Below, in pieces: positions 43,343 through 51,782 of a stretch of 64,000 bases of DNA. Where the stretch lies: contig NZ_ATYB01000014.1 of the NCBI RefSeq assembly GCF_000427465.1, positions 2,193,570-2,257,569 of the forward strand. The letters run 5' to 3'. This DNA is from Sinorhizobium arboris LMG 14919 (GTDB lineage: Bacteria > Pseudomonadota > Alphaproteobacteria > Rhizobiales > Rhizobiaceae). Below the pieces are notes generated by a model. That model was not told the origin of the DNA. It saw nothing but the letters and a program-made list of their open reading frames with translations, and did no database searches. Every line of letters begins with the position of its first letter. Position 1 is the first letter of the stretch. The position numbers and the translations under genes are program-made.

Positions 43343-43468
43343 TTGGCGTGCGCCATTTGGATACTAGATGTTCCCATAAGTGGAGAGTGCAACAGGTTGC
43401 ACCTAGTTCCCTCCAGGTTGGCGCGCTGCTTTTAACCGAATGGACCGGACCGGGTCCCCGAATTGACA

Positions 43469-43800
43469 TCATAGAGCCCCGAGCGATTTCACTCCGGCAT
43501 AGGTGATCTTCGCGATTTCTTTGCGCACCTCTTGAAGCGGTAAGTTCGAGCCATACTGCTCATCAGTGGCGGTTCTCTTCCATCCTCCAATCAGGCGTAC
43601 CCTCTCTTGGGGAACGCCAGCGTTGCGCATTGCGTCACGCCAATTGTGTCTGAAAGAATGGAACGACGTTCGCTCCTCGGAGGCGGATTGCTTTTCAAGC
43701 AGGCGCGAAAACCACTTCTGGAAGCCATCCGAGTAATATCCCCGGCTATCACGCCTTAGATCGGGAAAGAGGCGCTCTGTCCCCCGTTTCTTTTGCTCCT
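43469..43800 (-). pseudogene. Tyrosine recombinase (integrase) C-terminal fragment
   Basis: About 110 residues of the catalytic domain remain: SFHSFRHNWRDAMRNAGVPQ with the H-x-x-R box, VRLIGGWKRTATDEQYG where the second His/Trp box stands, and the nucleophile Tyr probably in DEQYG or ITYAG. The 5' part with the first catalytic Arg has been replaced by an IS3-group sequence whose end is at about 43800. The remnant ends SLGAL at 43469. It would have belonged to the element integrated beside the tRNA gene. Confidence 0.8.
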
Positions 43801-44636
43801 GACCTTGCCCCCAAGTTTTATCCAGCTTTGAGTTCGCTCCAGCGGTTTTGGGTTGCTGTATTCGGGGCGGTAGCGGCGGGTTGCGGTGCGGAGCCGTGCC
43901 GGCTGCGCAGCACCGCATCACGTCGCGGGTTGATGGTCTGAGCGAACTCGGCAGGTGTCAGCCAGCCGAGACCGGAATGGGGTCGGTGATCGTTGTAGTC
44001 GCCGCGCCAGTTTGAAAGCGCTGATCGAGCATGGGCCAGTGACGAGAAGAGCGTCTCATTCAGGAGCTCGTCGCGCAGCCGCCCATTGAAGCTCTCGATG
44101 AAGGCGTTCTGGATCGGCTTGCCCGGCGCGATGTAGTGCCAATCCACCTTGCTCCGATCCGTCCATTGCAAAATCGCGTTGCTGGTGAACTCGCTGCCGT
44201 TGTCGCTGACGATCATCCTCGGCTTGCCACGCTCCTCGAAAATCCGGTCAAGCTCACGGGCAACCCGCAGACCGGAAAGTGATGTGTCGGCGACGAGTGC
44301 CAGGCATTCCCTGGTGCAATCGTCGACAACGGTCAGAATCCGCAACCTGCGCCCATCGGTGAGTTGATCCGCCACGAAGTCCAGCGACCAACGATCATTG
44401 GCTGCCATCGGGATCAGCATCGGTGCTCTTGTGCCGATCGCTCGTTTCCGGCCGCCACGCTTGCGCACCATCAGCTTCTCCTCCCGATAGAGCCGGAAGA
44501 GCTTCTTGTGGTTCACAAGGTGTCCCTCGCGCCGGAGCAGCACATGAAGGCGTCGATATCCGAAGCGGCGGCGTTCATGTGCCAGCGCCTTCATTCGCTC
44601 GCGAAGGTCACCGGGTTTGGTTGTCAAAATTCCGGA
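43800..44636 (-). mobile_element. Truncated IS3-family (IS407-group) insertion sequence
   Basis: Contains the C-terminal part of OrfB and an intact-looking end with TGACCTTGCCCCC at 43800-43812. The other end, with OrfA and the first OrfB residues, is missing: the sequence departs from the IS around 44636, before the tRNA terminator. So it is an immobile relic that also truncates the integrase. Confidence 0.75.
43818..44627 (-). pseudogene. IS3-family transposase OrfB, 5' truncated
   Basis: 269 codons readable from a TTG at 44627. The HTH_21 region [21 protein letters not shown] is followed by the DDE integrase core: [18 protein letters not shown] (first Asp), [18 protein letters not shown] (second Asp) and [20 protein letters not shown] (Glu). 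These match the IS407 group closely. The N-terminal helix-turn-helix end and the frameshift-linked OrfA are absent, so no functional transposase can be made. It ends NRWSELKAG near the IS end. Confidence 0.85.
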
Positions 44637-44694
44637 AATTCGCGGCGAGCTACACCGAATTCCAGATGCAAATCGGAAATGATCCAGAGTTTGC

Positions 44695-44715
44695 CAAAAA
44701 AAGTGGAAAATCCAC
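44695..44715 (-). terminator. Intrinsic terminator of the tRNA gene
   Basis: On the minus strand GTGGA (44715-44711) - TTT - TCCAC (44707-44703) is followed by seven T residues and GGC. It stands 28 bp after the tRNA 3' end and shows that the native tRNA trailer is intact to about 44695. Confidence 0.75.
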
Positions 44716-44742
44716 CCTTAAGCCTTTGATTTTAAAAGGAAA

Positions 44743-44818
44743 TGGTGGGCCCGGAGGGACTCGAACCCCCAACCAAGCGGTTATGAGCCGCCGGCTCTAA
44801 CCATTGAGCTACAGGCCC
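44743..44818 (-). tRNA. tRNA-Ile(CAT), lysidine-type (tRNA-Met less likely)
   Basis: 76 nt including an encoded CCA. The acceptor GGGCCTG pairs with CGGGCCC (one G-T pair), the D-arm has GTAGCTCAATGGTTAGAGC, the anticodon loop is CTCATAA with anticodon CAT (44783-44785), and the T-arm carries GGTTCGAGTCCC. The anticodon stem context (GGCGGCTCATAACCGCTTGG, cf. E. coli ileX) fits the isoleucine tRNA whose C34 is changed to lysidine rather than elongator methionine. The adjacent island and integrase relic suggest past use as an integration site. Confidence 0.9.
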
Positions 44819-44962
44819 TGCCGTTGTCGTCGGCGGTTGCGGACCAATGGCAGTCCGCTGTCAGGCTCTAGCGTAAAACCTTTTTGCCGACAAGCCATTG
44901 CCGCAATAGCTACACAATCGGTAAGCATGGAATCGACGACAAACAACCGGAGAGAAACGTCG

Positions 44963-45751
44963 ATGACTTCTACACGCATTGCCCGCACCGTTCGTGTCGC
45001 CGCAGTTGCAGCCGCGTTGACCGGCGCCTTCGTTGCCGCGGCGGCCGCGCAGGACAACGCCGCCGCCGGCAAGGGGGATGGCAAGGGGCGCCCGGACGGC
45101 GTCAGGGGCCGTCAGGCGGTGATCAAGGTCTCCGGTGAAGGCCGCTCGACGACCGCTCCGGATATGGCGGTCCTGCAGCTCAGCGTCGTCAAGGACGCCA
45201 AGACTGCACGCGAAGCGCTCGACGCCAACAACAAGGCGATGGCCGACGTGCTCGCCGCTCTGAAGCAGGCGGGGATCGCCGAGCGCGACCTGCAGACGAG
45301 CGGCTTCTCGATCAATCCGCAATATCACTACCCGCCGAACAATGACGGCGGCAACCGGCCGCCGGAACTGGTGGGCTATCAGGTCGTCAACGGCGTCGGC
45401 GTGCGCGTGCGCGATCTCGGGCAACTCGGCGAAATCCTCGACAAGTCCGTAAGCCTCGGCGTCAATCAGGGCGGCGGGATCGAGTTCACCAACGACAAGC
45501 CGGACGCCGTGATCACCGAGGCCCGCAAGGCCGCAGTCGCCGATGCCATCAATAAGGCGAGGGTTCTGGCCGAAGCGGCGGGCGTCTCGCTCGGCCGCCT
45601 GATCGAGATCTCGGAACAGCCCTCCCGGCCCGAACCGATCCCCGTGGTTCGCAGCATGGCAAAGGAATTTGCCGCCGATTCGGTTCCGATAGCGACCGGC
45701 GAGAATGCCTACACCGTCACCGTCAACGTGACATTCGCCGTCAATCAGTAA
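44963..45751 (+). CDS. SIMPL (DUF541) domain periplasmic protein
   Basis: 262 aa from ATG 44963 (CCGGAGAGA upstream). A signal peptide (RIARTVRVAAVAAALTGAFV, cut at AAA-QD) is followed by AVIKVSGEGRSTTAPDMAVL, DLQTSGFSINPQYHYPP, LVGYQVVNGVGVRVRDLGQL and SVSLGVNQGGGIEFTN, all marks of the SIMPL family, and a C-terminal YTVTVNVTFAVNQ. Bacterial members (BP26, YggE) are periplasmic or outer-membrane-associated and oligomerise; YggE reduces oxidative stress effects. The exact role here is unknown. Confidence 0.88.
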   Translation: MTSTRIARTVRVAAVAAALTGAFVAAAAAQDNAAAGKGDGKGRPDGVRGRQAVIKVSGEGRSTTAPDMAVLQLSVVKDAKTAREALDANNKAMADVLAALKQAGIAERDLQTSGFSINPQYHYPPNNDGGNRPPELVGYQVVNGVGVRVRDLGQLGEILDKSVSLGVNQGGGIEFTNDKPDAVITEARKAAVADAINKARVLAEAAGVSLGRLIEISEQPSRPEPIPVVRSMAKEFAADSVPIATGENAYTVTVNVTFAVNQ

Positions 45752-45776
45752 CGGTGCGATCCGAAGCATAAGCAAA

Positions 45777-45804
45777 GAGCCCCCACGCCAGGGCGTGAGG
45801 GCTC
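45777..45804. terminator. Terminator-like hairpin between convergent genes
   Basis: GAGCCC-C-CACGCC pairs with GGCGTG-A-GGGCTC (one C/A mismatch, 2-nt loop) just after the SIMPL gene and 43 bp before the end of the convergent small secreted protein. No T-run follows, so termination strength is uncertain. Confidence 0.55.
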
Positions 45805-45846
45805 CATTTCCGTCGGCCGGGGGAGACAAGACGGAAATTCGAGGAT

Positions 45847-46203
45847 TTACCAGCGGCCGATGATCGGGCATCCGCGGGCGTTGGCGAAAACGATCGCCTG
45901 GCGGTAGCCGTGGCGGCGGCCTTCGACGACGACACGGCGACGCGTCACGTCGGCAACATAGGCGCGCCGAAGACCACGGTCACGTGCCTTGTCGACGGCG
46001 AGGCCGGGTGAACAGCGGCCGCGGTGGTCACGGCGGTCATAGTGCCGGCGATCGCGCCAATCGTCGTAGCGGTCATAGTCGCGGTAGTGGACGCCGCCAC
46101 CCGGACCCAATTCCAAGGTAAGCGACTGGGCGGAAGCCGTGGAAGCCAGACCGGTCAATCCGATCACGACAGCGACGGCGGCATTAACGAGGAACTTCTT
46201 CAT
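45847..46203 (-). CDS. Small secreted Arg/Asp-rich protein
   Basis: 118 aa. A signal peptide (MKKFLVNAAVAVVIGLTGLA, cut at ASA-QS) leads to a short basic/acidic segment (YRDYDRYDDWRDRRHYDRRD) and a compact C-terminal part with two Cys (RGRCSPGLAV and ARGCPIIGRW). I see no named family, though periplasmic proteins with a similar repeat and C-terminal box are common in rhizobia. Good ATG at 46203. Probably a periplasmic stress or envelope protein. Confidence 0.7.
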   Translation of the reverse strand: MKKFLVNAAVAVVIGLTGLASTASAQSLTLELGPGGGVHYRDYDRYDDWRDRRHYDRRDHRGRCSPGLAVDKARDRGLRRAYVADVTRRRVVVEGRRHGYRQAIVFANARGCPIIGRW

Positions 46204-46521
46204 GGCTTTTCTCCGGTGTGACGAAGCGGTTCTGTTTGCGCGGTTCTTGTTGGCGATTGAGGCAACAATAGTCCGGCCAAACTGAACGGCACCGGAACCC
46301 TCCGTTCATGCGGTATTCAGGTTGATCACCCCTCCGATGCGCAGCAGCCGGTTCAGCCCCGCGACGCTTTCCGGCAGGCCACTCAATCGATTTAACGGGG
46401 GGGGAATGCCCGCGAACAGCGGACTCGGATCGTCACCGTTTCATTGAACGACGAAAGGCCCCTTGTCCGAGACCGCGCACTTCCGCACCGAGAACCGTTG
46501 CGCACTTTTCCCGGAAAGGCT
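46204..46521. other. Intergenic region with a dispersed repeat
   Basis: 318 bp. Apart from the repeat at 46485-46525 and an eight-G run at 46397-46404, no gene, terminator or palindrome was recognised. The promoter of the small secreted protein should lie at its left end. Confidence 0.4.
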
Positions 46522-46525
46522 CTAG
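46485..46525. repeat. Dispersed AACCG...CACTT...TCC...GCTCTAG repeat, copy B
   Basis: Carries GAGAACCGTTGCGCACTTTT and CCCGGAAAGGCTCTAG, clearly related to 12331-12370 and, inverted, to 49159-49192. As in copy A, its last bases (CTA, 46522-46524) give the TAG stop of the minus-strand gene. Confidence 0.6.
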
Positions 46526-46926
46526 CCCGCGAGTTCCCGCTTGAAGAGAAGGATATTGCGATAGTGGCTGAGACGCGCGATGACCCCGTCATCGATCTCG
46601 AAGACGAAGACGCTCGCAACGGAATAGGCCTGACCGGAGGCTTCGGGGAAGCCGGCCATCGTCTCCCGATAAATGCCGCGGACGGTCGTATCCGCCGCCA
46701 CGCGCTGGCCGGCGGCGTCCCGCATCAACACGACGTCGCCGAAGTTCTCGTCGAAATGGCGCAAATAGTGCATCATCCAGCTTCTGAGCGCGCCGGCGCC
46801 GAGAGTTCGCTCTCCGGTGAGCGAGTCGAACGCAACGTCCTCGCCGACGAGGCGCGAAAGCGTTTCGAAGTCGCGATCGTTCAGGGCTTCGATGAAACGG
46901 CTGGCTATCGTCTGGGCGTCTGTCAT
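46522..46926 (-). CDS. SnoaL/NTF2-like protein
   Basis: 134 aa, ATG 46926 after CGGAGGAGA. It begins MTDAQTIASRFIEALNDRDF and has the NTF2-like cone fold pattern: LSRLVGEDVAFDSLTGERTL, LRSWMMHYLRHFDENFGDVV and a C-terminal VFVFEIDDGVIARLSHYRN. Such proteins bind or isomerise small hydrophobic molecules, or are of unknown function. It is 28 bp downstream of the YjbQ gene on the same strand, probably in one transcript. Its stop derives from the dispersed repeat. Confidence 0.85.
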   Translation of the reverse strand: MTDAQTIASRFIEALNDRDFETLSRLVGEDVAFDSLTGERTLGAGALRSWMMHYLRHFDENFGDVVLMRDAAGQRVAADTTVRGIYRETMAGFPEASGQAYSVASVFVFEIDDGVIARLSHYRNILLFKRELAG

Positions 46927-46953
46927 TCTCTCCTCCGAGTTAGGCTCCCCGCT

Positions 46954-47376
46954 CTAGCTGCCGAGATGCAGGACGATCTCGCGGCGGTGCGGCCGGTCAC
47001 GGTGTTCAAAGAGGTAAAGCCCCTGCCAGGTTCCAAGCGCCAGGCGCCCTTGCATGACGGGAATGCCGAGCGAAACCTGCGTGAGGGCCGCCTTGATATG
47101 GGCCGGCATGTCGTCCGGCCCCTCCATGGTGTGGACGATCCAGCGCATGGTGGGATCGGAGGATGGCGGCACCAGCCGGTGGAAGAAAGCATGGAGGTCA
47201 CGCTTTACGTCCGGGTCGGCGTTCTCCTGAATGATCAGCGAAGCGGAGGTATGGCGGACGAAAACCGTGAGCAGTCCCTCGGCAATGCCGGATGCGCGCA
47301 CGAATTGGGCAGCCTCGGCCGTAAACTCGTAAAGCCCCTGCCCTTTCGTCGATATGGCGACCACGGTCTGCGCCAA
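46954..47376 (-). CDS. YjbQ family (UPF0047) protein
   Basis: 140 aa from a TTG start at 47376 with a very good GGAGGGGAAAA before it. Family blocks are GLYEFTAEAAQFV, GLLTVFVRHTSASLIIQENADPDVK in two pieces, HTMEGPDDMPAHIKAAL with conserved acidic and His residues, and GTWQGLYLFEHRDRPHRREI. YjbQ proteins form trimers; members show weak thiamine-phosphate-synthase-like activity, but the biological role is unsettled. The use of TTG with a strong ribosome site is notable. Confidence 0.9.
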   Translation of the reverse strand: MAQTVVAISTKGQGLYEFTAEAAQFVRASGIAEGLLTVFVRHTSASLIIQENADPDVKRDLHAFFHRLVPPSSDPTMRWIVHTMEGPDDMPAHIKAALTQVSLGIPVMQGRLALGTWQGLYLFEHRDRPHRREIVLHLGS

Positions 47377-47445
47377 TTTTCCCCTCCGCCTGCTCTGCCG
47401 GTGCTGCGGCCCGGGAAGACCCGAAGGCAGGCCGCAATGCCGATC

Positions 47446-47799
47446 CTACAATTCGAGAAAAGCTTCGAACCCGCCATAGATCATGCGTTTTCCATCGAAG
47501 ACGGACTTCCATTCGTCGCCCTGGAGTCTCGGATCCGCCATCACCTTGGCGACGATCGCATCGCGTTCCTGGCGCGACCGGTAGACGACCCACGAGAAGA
47601 CGACCGTCTCGTCGTCCTTCGCCTGAACCGCACGCGGGAAGGAAGTCAGCTCGCCGCGGGGCACGTCGTCTCCCAGGCATTCAACGTAATTGAGCGCGCC
47701 ATGCTCCTTCCACACCGCGCCTGCCTCGCTCGCCAGCTTCTTATAAGCCTCTATGTTGGCCGTCGGTACTGCAACGATAAAACCGTCCACATATGCCAT
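47446..47799 (-). CDS. DUF1428 family protein
   Basis: 117 aa from ATG 47799 (GGAGGAGACCAAA upstream). It has a ferredoxin-like alpha/beta layout with YVDGFIVAVPTANIEAYKKL at the start, YVECLGDDVPRGELTSFPRA, FSWVVYRSRQERDAI and DGKRMIYGGFEAFLEL at the end, which is the DUF1428 pattern (related to stress-responsive dimeric barrel proteins). No activity is known. It lies 102 bp after the lytic-transglycosylase-like gene. Confidence 0.85.
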   Translation of the reverse strand: MAYVDGFIVAVPTANIEAYKKLASEAGAVWKEHGALNYVECLGDDVPRGELTSFPRAVQAKDDETVVFSWVVYRSRQERDAIVAKVMADPRLQGDEWKSVFDGKRMIYGGFEAFLEL

Positions 47800-47900
47800 T
47801 TTGGTCTCCTCCATTTTTTGAAAGACAACACAAGGACGATCGAAGAGCACAGGTTCCGACAGGGGGACGACATTTTGATGGCTGCCGTCATCCGCTTGCG

Positions 47901-48470
47901 TCAAGAGCCGCAGCCGCGCAGCTGGCGCGCATAGATGGCGGCCATGCCGGATGCTCTTTTGGCGCCGGCTTTGGCCGTGTCGCTCCAGTTGCCTCGGGCG
48001 TAGCCGCTTTGGCCGTGGTAGTAAGCGATATAGAGCCTGTACGTGTCGTTGAGGGCGATGCCGTTCCGCTGGTGACTTTGGTTGTGATACCAGGCGATGA
48101 AGCGGATCGCGTCGCCGAAATCAGACCGGCGCGCCGTCCAACGGCCAGTCTCGGACTGATAGCGCGCCCAGGTGCCGTCGAGCGCCTGCGAGTAGCCGTA
48201 GGCCGAAGAGCCCCTCGTCCACGGGATGAAGCCGAAGAGCTTCGTCCGCGGCGGCCTGGCATTATGGCGGAAGCCCGACTCCGCGTAGATCGTCGCCATC
48301 AGCACCGGCACGGGTACGCCATATTCGCGCTCTGCCGCGTAGGCAGCCCGGCGCCAGTTGTTGAAAAGACCATCTCGCTGCTCGAAAACCGCACAGGCGT
48401 TCCGGGTCTCTCTCGGCACCGTTCCGCAGCCGGCCAACAACAGGAGGACGACGACCAAAACGCAACGCAT
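47901..48470 (-). CDS. Lytic-transglycosylase-like lipoprotein
   Basis: 189 aa. A lipoprotein signal (MRCVLVVVLLLLAGCGTVP) has a clear LAGC lipobox. The domain is SLT-like: VPVPVLMATIYAESGFRHNA with the catalytic Glu, SSAYGYSQALDGTWARYQSE, FGDAIRFIAWYHNQS and LYIAYYHGQSGYARGNW. It should cleave peptidoglycan glycan strands from the outer-membrane inner leaflet. ATG 48470; it begins a minus-strand run towards DUF1428. Confidence 0.85.
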   Translation of the reverse strand: MRCVLVVVLLLLAGCGTVPRETRNACAVFEQRDGLFNNWRRAAYAAEREYGVPVPVLMATIYAESGFRHNARPPRTKLFGFIPWTRGSSAYGYSQALDGTWARYQSETGRWTARRSDFGDAIRFIAWYHNQSHQRNGIALNDTYRLYIAYYHGQSGYARGNWSDTAKAGAKRASGMAAIYARQLRGCGS

Positions 48471-48554
48471 CGCGGAACCTCTCGTTTGCGAGAGGTTGAT
48501 AAGACGTAAATCTTAAGGATCGGTTTTTATGCGATGGCGATGGCGGTCTGCCCT

Positions 48555-48705
48555 TCTCCTCGGGCTTGGCCGGGGTTAACCCGAGGACCAACCCCTCCCC
48601 GCGGGCGGGGAGAGGGGACGCGCCCTGACCGAATCGCCGCGAGGCCCTTCGCCCCCGCTTGCGGGGAGAAGGCGCAGGCTGCGGATGACGGGCGATCCGG
48701 AAGCG
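48555..48705. repeat. RIME-like palindromic repeat region
   Basis: A GC-rich block with several stem-forming segments: CCCTCCCCGC/GCGGGGAG around 48595-48612, CCCCCGCTTGCGGGG around 48652-48666, and a terminal GCGGATGA. The same word set (CTTCTCCCC, GGGGAGAAGG, GGATGA) occurs at 1053-1112. It separates the lipoprotein gene from the convergent-side GYD gene. Confidence 0.55.
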
Positions 48706-48710
48706 CTCTA

Positions 48711-49001
48711 TCAGAGCGTGCCTATCAGTTCACGATAGGCCGCCTCCGGAAAGGCCTTCAGCGTACGCGTGCGCACGTTGCCGTTCATGCCGAGCGTGAG
48801 GGCAAAGCGCGCCGCGATCGCATCGTCGGGCGCTTCGCAGATCGCGACCATGTCGTGTTCGCCCATCGTCAGGTAGACGTCCTTGAAGGAGCCGCCCATG
48901 TCCTCGAGCAGCTTCTTGGCCGCATCGAGCCGCTTGGGCGACTCGCGCACGTTCCTGATCCCCTGCTCCGTCCAATTGATAAGCACGACGTAAGTGGTCA
49001 T
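48711..49001 (-). CDS. GYD-domain protein
   Basis: 96 aa from ATG 49001 with CGGGAGGTGTGAG ahead. The sequence MTTYVVLINWTEQGIRNVRE, KLLEDMGGSFKDVYLTMGEHDMVAICEAPDD in parts and GNVRTRTLKAFPEAAY is a canonical GYD domain. The family is of unknown function. It is the closer match to the family of the two GYD genes in the window. Confidence 0.85.
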   Translation of the reverse strand: MTTYVVLINWTEQGIRNVRESPKRLDAAKKLLEDMGGSFKDVYLTMGEHDMVAICEAPDDAIAARFALTLGMNGNVRTRTLKAFPEAAYRELIGTL

Positions 49002-49158
49002 CTCACACCTCCCGCAAAGCATCCCGCCCTCGGTCGAGGGCGCCCAAGATGCTCTGTCATTGAAAAGGCCGGAGCGCATTCGCGCGTTCATGTGCCGGCG
49101 CGGAGCGCCATTCCCGGCGATGGGGAACGCGCCTCTCTGCCGCAGCCGCAAAGTATAA

Positions 49159-49192
49159 GGCATTTCCGGGAAAAGCGTCTAACGGTTTTCCG
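49159..49192. repeat. Dispersed AACCG...TTTTCCCGG repeat, copy C (inverted)
   Basis: On the minus strand it reads CGGAAAACCGTTAGACG, CTTTTCCCGGAAATGCC, aligning with copies A and B through AACCG, CTTTTCC and GGAA. It lacks the terminal CTCTAG and lies just downstream of the rpoD terminator. Confidence 0.55.
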
Positions 49193-49210
49193 CCGTAGCG
49201 ACGATACGAA

Positions 49211-49235
49211 GAAGCCGGGCACTTGGCCCGGCTTC
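49211..49235 (-). terminator. rpoD terminator
   Basis: GAAGCCGGGC (49211-49220) - ACTTG - GCCCGGCTTC (49226-49235), a perfect 10-bp stem 30 bp after the rpoD stop, followed on the minus strand by TTCGTATC. Confidence 0.75.
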
Positions 49236-49264
49236 TCCTCTCCATCGGATGAAGATCCTGGGGA

Positions 49265-51319
49265 TCAGCTGTCCAGGAACGAGCGCAGCTTGCGCGAACG
49301 GCTCGGATGCTTGAGCTTGCGCAGCGCCTTCGCTTCGATCTGCCGGATGCGTTCGCGGGTGACCGAGAACTGCTGGCCGACTTCTTCCAGCGTGTGGTCG
49401 GTGTTCATGCCGATGCCGAAACGCATGCGCAGCACCCGCTCCTCGCGCGGCGTCAAGGAGGCGAGCACGCGCGTCGTCGTCTCGCGCAGATTCGCCTGAA
49501 TGGCCGCATCGATCGGCAGCAGCGCATTCTTGTCCTCGATGAAGTCGCCGAGATGCGAATCTTCCTCGTCGCCGACCGGCGTTTCGAGCGAGATCGGCTC
49601 CTTTGCGATCTTCAGGACCTTGCGCACCTTTTCGAGCGGCATGGCGAGTTTTTCCGCCAGCTCCTCGGGCGTCGGCTCGCGGCCGATTTCGTGCAGCATC
49701 TGGCGCGAAGTCCGGACGATCTTGTTGATCGTCTCGATCATGTGCACCGGAATGCGGATCGTGCGGGCCTGGTCGGCGATCGAACGGGTGATCGCCTGCC
49801 GGATCCACCATGTGGCATAGGTCGAGAACTTGTAGCCGCGGCGATACTCGAACTTGTCTACCGCCTTCATCAGACCGATGTTGCCTTCCTGGATCAGATC
49901 CAGGAACTGCAGACCGCGGTTCGTGTACTTCTTGGCGATCGAGATCACCAGGCGGAGGTTGGCCTCGACCATCTCCTTCTTGGCGATACGCGCTTCACGC
50001 TCGCCCTTCTGCACCATCGACACGATGCGGCGGAACTCGGCAATGGAAATGCCGGTCTCCGTCGCAAGATTCTGGATCTCCTGGCGGATGTCGCGGATCG
50101 TCTGGTTCTCGGCCCTGGCAAACTCCTTCCAGCCCTTGCCGGCGAGATTGCTGATCGACTTCATCCAGTTCGGATCGAGCTCGGCGCCGGAATACTGCTC
50201 CAGGAACGCCTCGCGCTTGACGCCGTAGGATTCGGCCAGGCGCAGCAGCCGGCCCTCGTTCTGCGTCAGACGCTTGGAGATGTCGTAGAGCTGCTCGACC
50301 AGAGCGTCGATGCGGTTCTGGTTGAGCGACAGCGATTTCACGGCCTTGATCAGCTCGTCCTTCAGCTCCTTGTAGCGGCGCTCCTGCGCCGGCGACAGAG
50401 TTCCGGTCGCGGCAAGGCGCGCCTCCACCTGCTGGTCCTGCAGCTTGCGGAGCTTCTTGTAGGTTTCGGCGATGACGTCGAGTGTTTCCATCACCTGAGG
50501 ACGCAGTTCCGCTTCCATCGCGGCGAGCGAGAGGTTCGACTCGTCGTCGTCCTCCTCTTCCTCCTCGGGCGCCTGACCTTCGCCGCCGACATTGGTGATG
50601 TCGTCGTCGTTCGCCGCAGCGCGGGTTTTGCGGACCTTTTCCTTCTCCTCGGCCGCCTTGCGGTCGGCTTCGATCTTTTCCGGGCTCTGGAACTGCGGTG
50701 CAGCCTTGGCCTCGGGGCCGGAATAGGTCGTTTCGAGATCGATGATCTCGCGCAGCAGCGTCTGACCCTCGTTCAATTCGTCGCGCCAGATGATCAACGC
50801 CTGGAAGGTAAGCGGACTCTCACAGAGCCCGGCAATCATCGTTTCGCGGCCGGCCTCGATGCGCTTGGCGATGGCGATTTCGCCTTCGCGCGAAAGAAGC
50901 TCCACGGAGCCCATTTCGCGCAGATACATACGCACCGGATCGTCGGTACGGTCCGTCGGCTCTTTCTTCTTGCTGGTCGCAAGCGCGGTACCGCCGGCAG
51001 GCGCCAGTTCGCCGCCCTCGCTTTCGCCTTCGTCGCCGCCGTCATCGTCGTCGCCGCCGGCGGCCTCCTCGGCTTCCTCGTCCTCGATGACGTTGATGCC
51101 CATGTCGGAAAGCATGGACATCGTGTCTTCGATCTGCTCGGAAGTCACTTCCTCGGAAGGCAGAACGGAGTTCAGCTCGTCCATCGTCACATAGCCGCGC
51201 TTCTTGGCGGCCTTGATCATCTTCTTGACAGCGTCGTCGGAAAGATCGAGAAGCGGACCGTCCGGTGCACCTTCACGCTCAACGTCGGCTTCTTCGTTTT
51301 CTTTGACTTTTGTTGCCAT
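49265..51319 (-). CDS. rpoD: Primary sigma factor RpoD (SigA)
   Basis: 684 aa. Region 1.1 at the N-terminus ([24 protein letters not shown] in parts) and region 1.2 ([22 protein letters not shown]) are present, then a long acidic, Glu/Asp-rich insert typical of alphaproteobacterial RpoD ([20 protein letters not shown]). Regions 2-4 are conserved: [53 protein letters not shown] and the region 4 helix-turn-helix [20 protein letters not shown], ending KLRSFLDS. It directs RNA polymerase to housekeeping promoters. In many bacteria it follows dnaG; here tdh, kbl and recQ lie between. Confidence 0.97.
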   Translation of the reverse strand: MATKVKENEEADVEREGAPDGPLLDLSDDAVKKMIKAAKKRGYVTMDELNSVLPSEEVTSEQIEDTMSMLSDMGINVIEDEEAEEAAGGDDDDGGDEGESEGGELAPAGGTALATSKKKEPTDRTDDPVRMYLREMGSVELLSREGEIAIAKRIEAGRETMIAGLCESPLTFQALIIWRDELNEGQTLLREIIDLETTYSGPEAKAAPQFQSPEKIEADRKAAEEKEKVRKTRAAANDDDITNVGGEGQAPEEEEEDDDESNLSLAAMEAELRPQVMETLDVIAETYKKLRKLQDQQVEARLAATGTLSPAQERRYKELKDELIKAVKSLSLNQNRIDALVEQLYDISKRLTQNEGRLLRLAESYGVKREAFLEQYSGAELDPNWMKSISNLAGKGWKEFARAENQTIRDIRQEIQNLATETGISIAEFRRIVSMVQKGEREARIAKKEMVEANLRLVISIAKKYTNRGLQFLDLIQEGNIGLMKAVDKFEYRRGYKFSTYATWWIRQAITRSIADQARTIRIPVHMIETINKIVRTSRQMLHEIGREPTPEELAEKLAMPLEKVRKVLKIAKEPISLETPVGDEEDSHLGDFIEDKNALLPIDAAIQANLRETTTRVLASLTPREERVLRMRFGIGMNTDHTLEEVGQQFSVTRERIRQIEAKALRKLKHPSRSRKLRSFLDS

Positions 51320-51782
51320 TTATTCGTCGCTTTCCTTGTCGCAACCGGCCGGCGCCCGGTAATCAATGCCACTCGGAGGTTCGGGCACGCCGCGCACCCG
51401 CCACCGATTATTTCCCCTGACGTAACGGGATGATATTTAATTCCTGATTAACCACGACAGCGATCGCGGTGAACGGGCAAGCCTCTACAGTCCTGCCACT
51501 GAAACGTCCCTGGCATGATTTCCTATCCGCCGTACCATGTCGCCATTTCTGCTTGAAATGGTGATTCCCAGAATTTTTGATCCCGTCAAGCGTTTCCGGT
51601 GAAAAACCGCGTGATTCGGCAAAAAACGCTAATGGACGGGACTTTGCGGCTGTTCATCAGCTTTCGCTCAACATGTAGGAGCGCCCCAAAGAAAGACAAG
51701 GGCCGCACCGGTTTTCCAGAATTATGAGCCTCGAAGCGGTCGCGACGGCGGCCAGTTCCGCGCCGTACCTCTGCGGCTGCGC
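51320..51782. other. rpoD upstream region, no gene seen
   Basis: 463 bp between the tdh stop and the rpoD start. No convincing coding frame. AT-rich segments (GATATTTAATTCCTGATTAA near 51431) probably hold the rpoD promoter. Confidence 0.5.

Larger units (their letters stand above)
36479..44640. mobile_element. Accessory island between a broken phosphoesterase and tRNA-Ile
   Basis: The left edge is the 5' truncation of the phosphoesterase near 36478; the right edge lies in or just beyond the truncated IS at about 44640, before the tRNA terminator at 44697. Inside are a serine recombinase, a tyrosine-integrase fragment, IS remnants and cargo with clearly higher AT than the flanks (for example 37500-38850). 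The cargo is an unrecognised 435-aa protein, a helicase/DUF2290-like pair and a Panacea/unknown pair. No matching direct repeat of the tRNA 3' end was found at the left edge, so the element is probably a decayed composite. Confidence 0.65.

Noticed and set aside
49307..51433. Long plus-strand open frame of about 700 codons
   Set aside because: It is antisense to rpoD; high-GC codon bias of rpoD keeps this frame open and its translation has no protein-family character.
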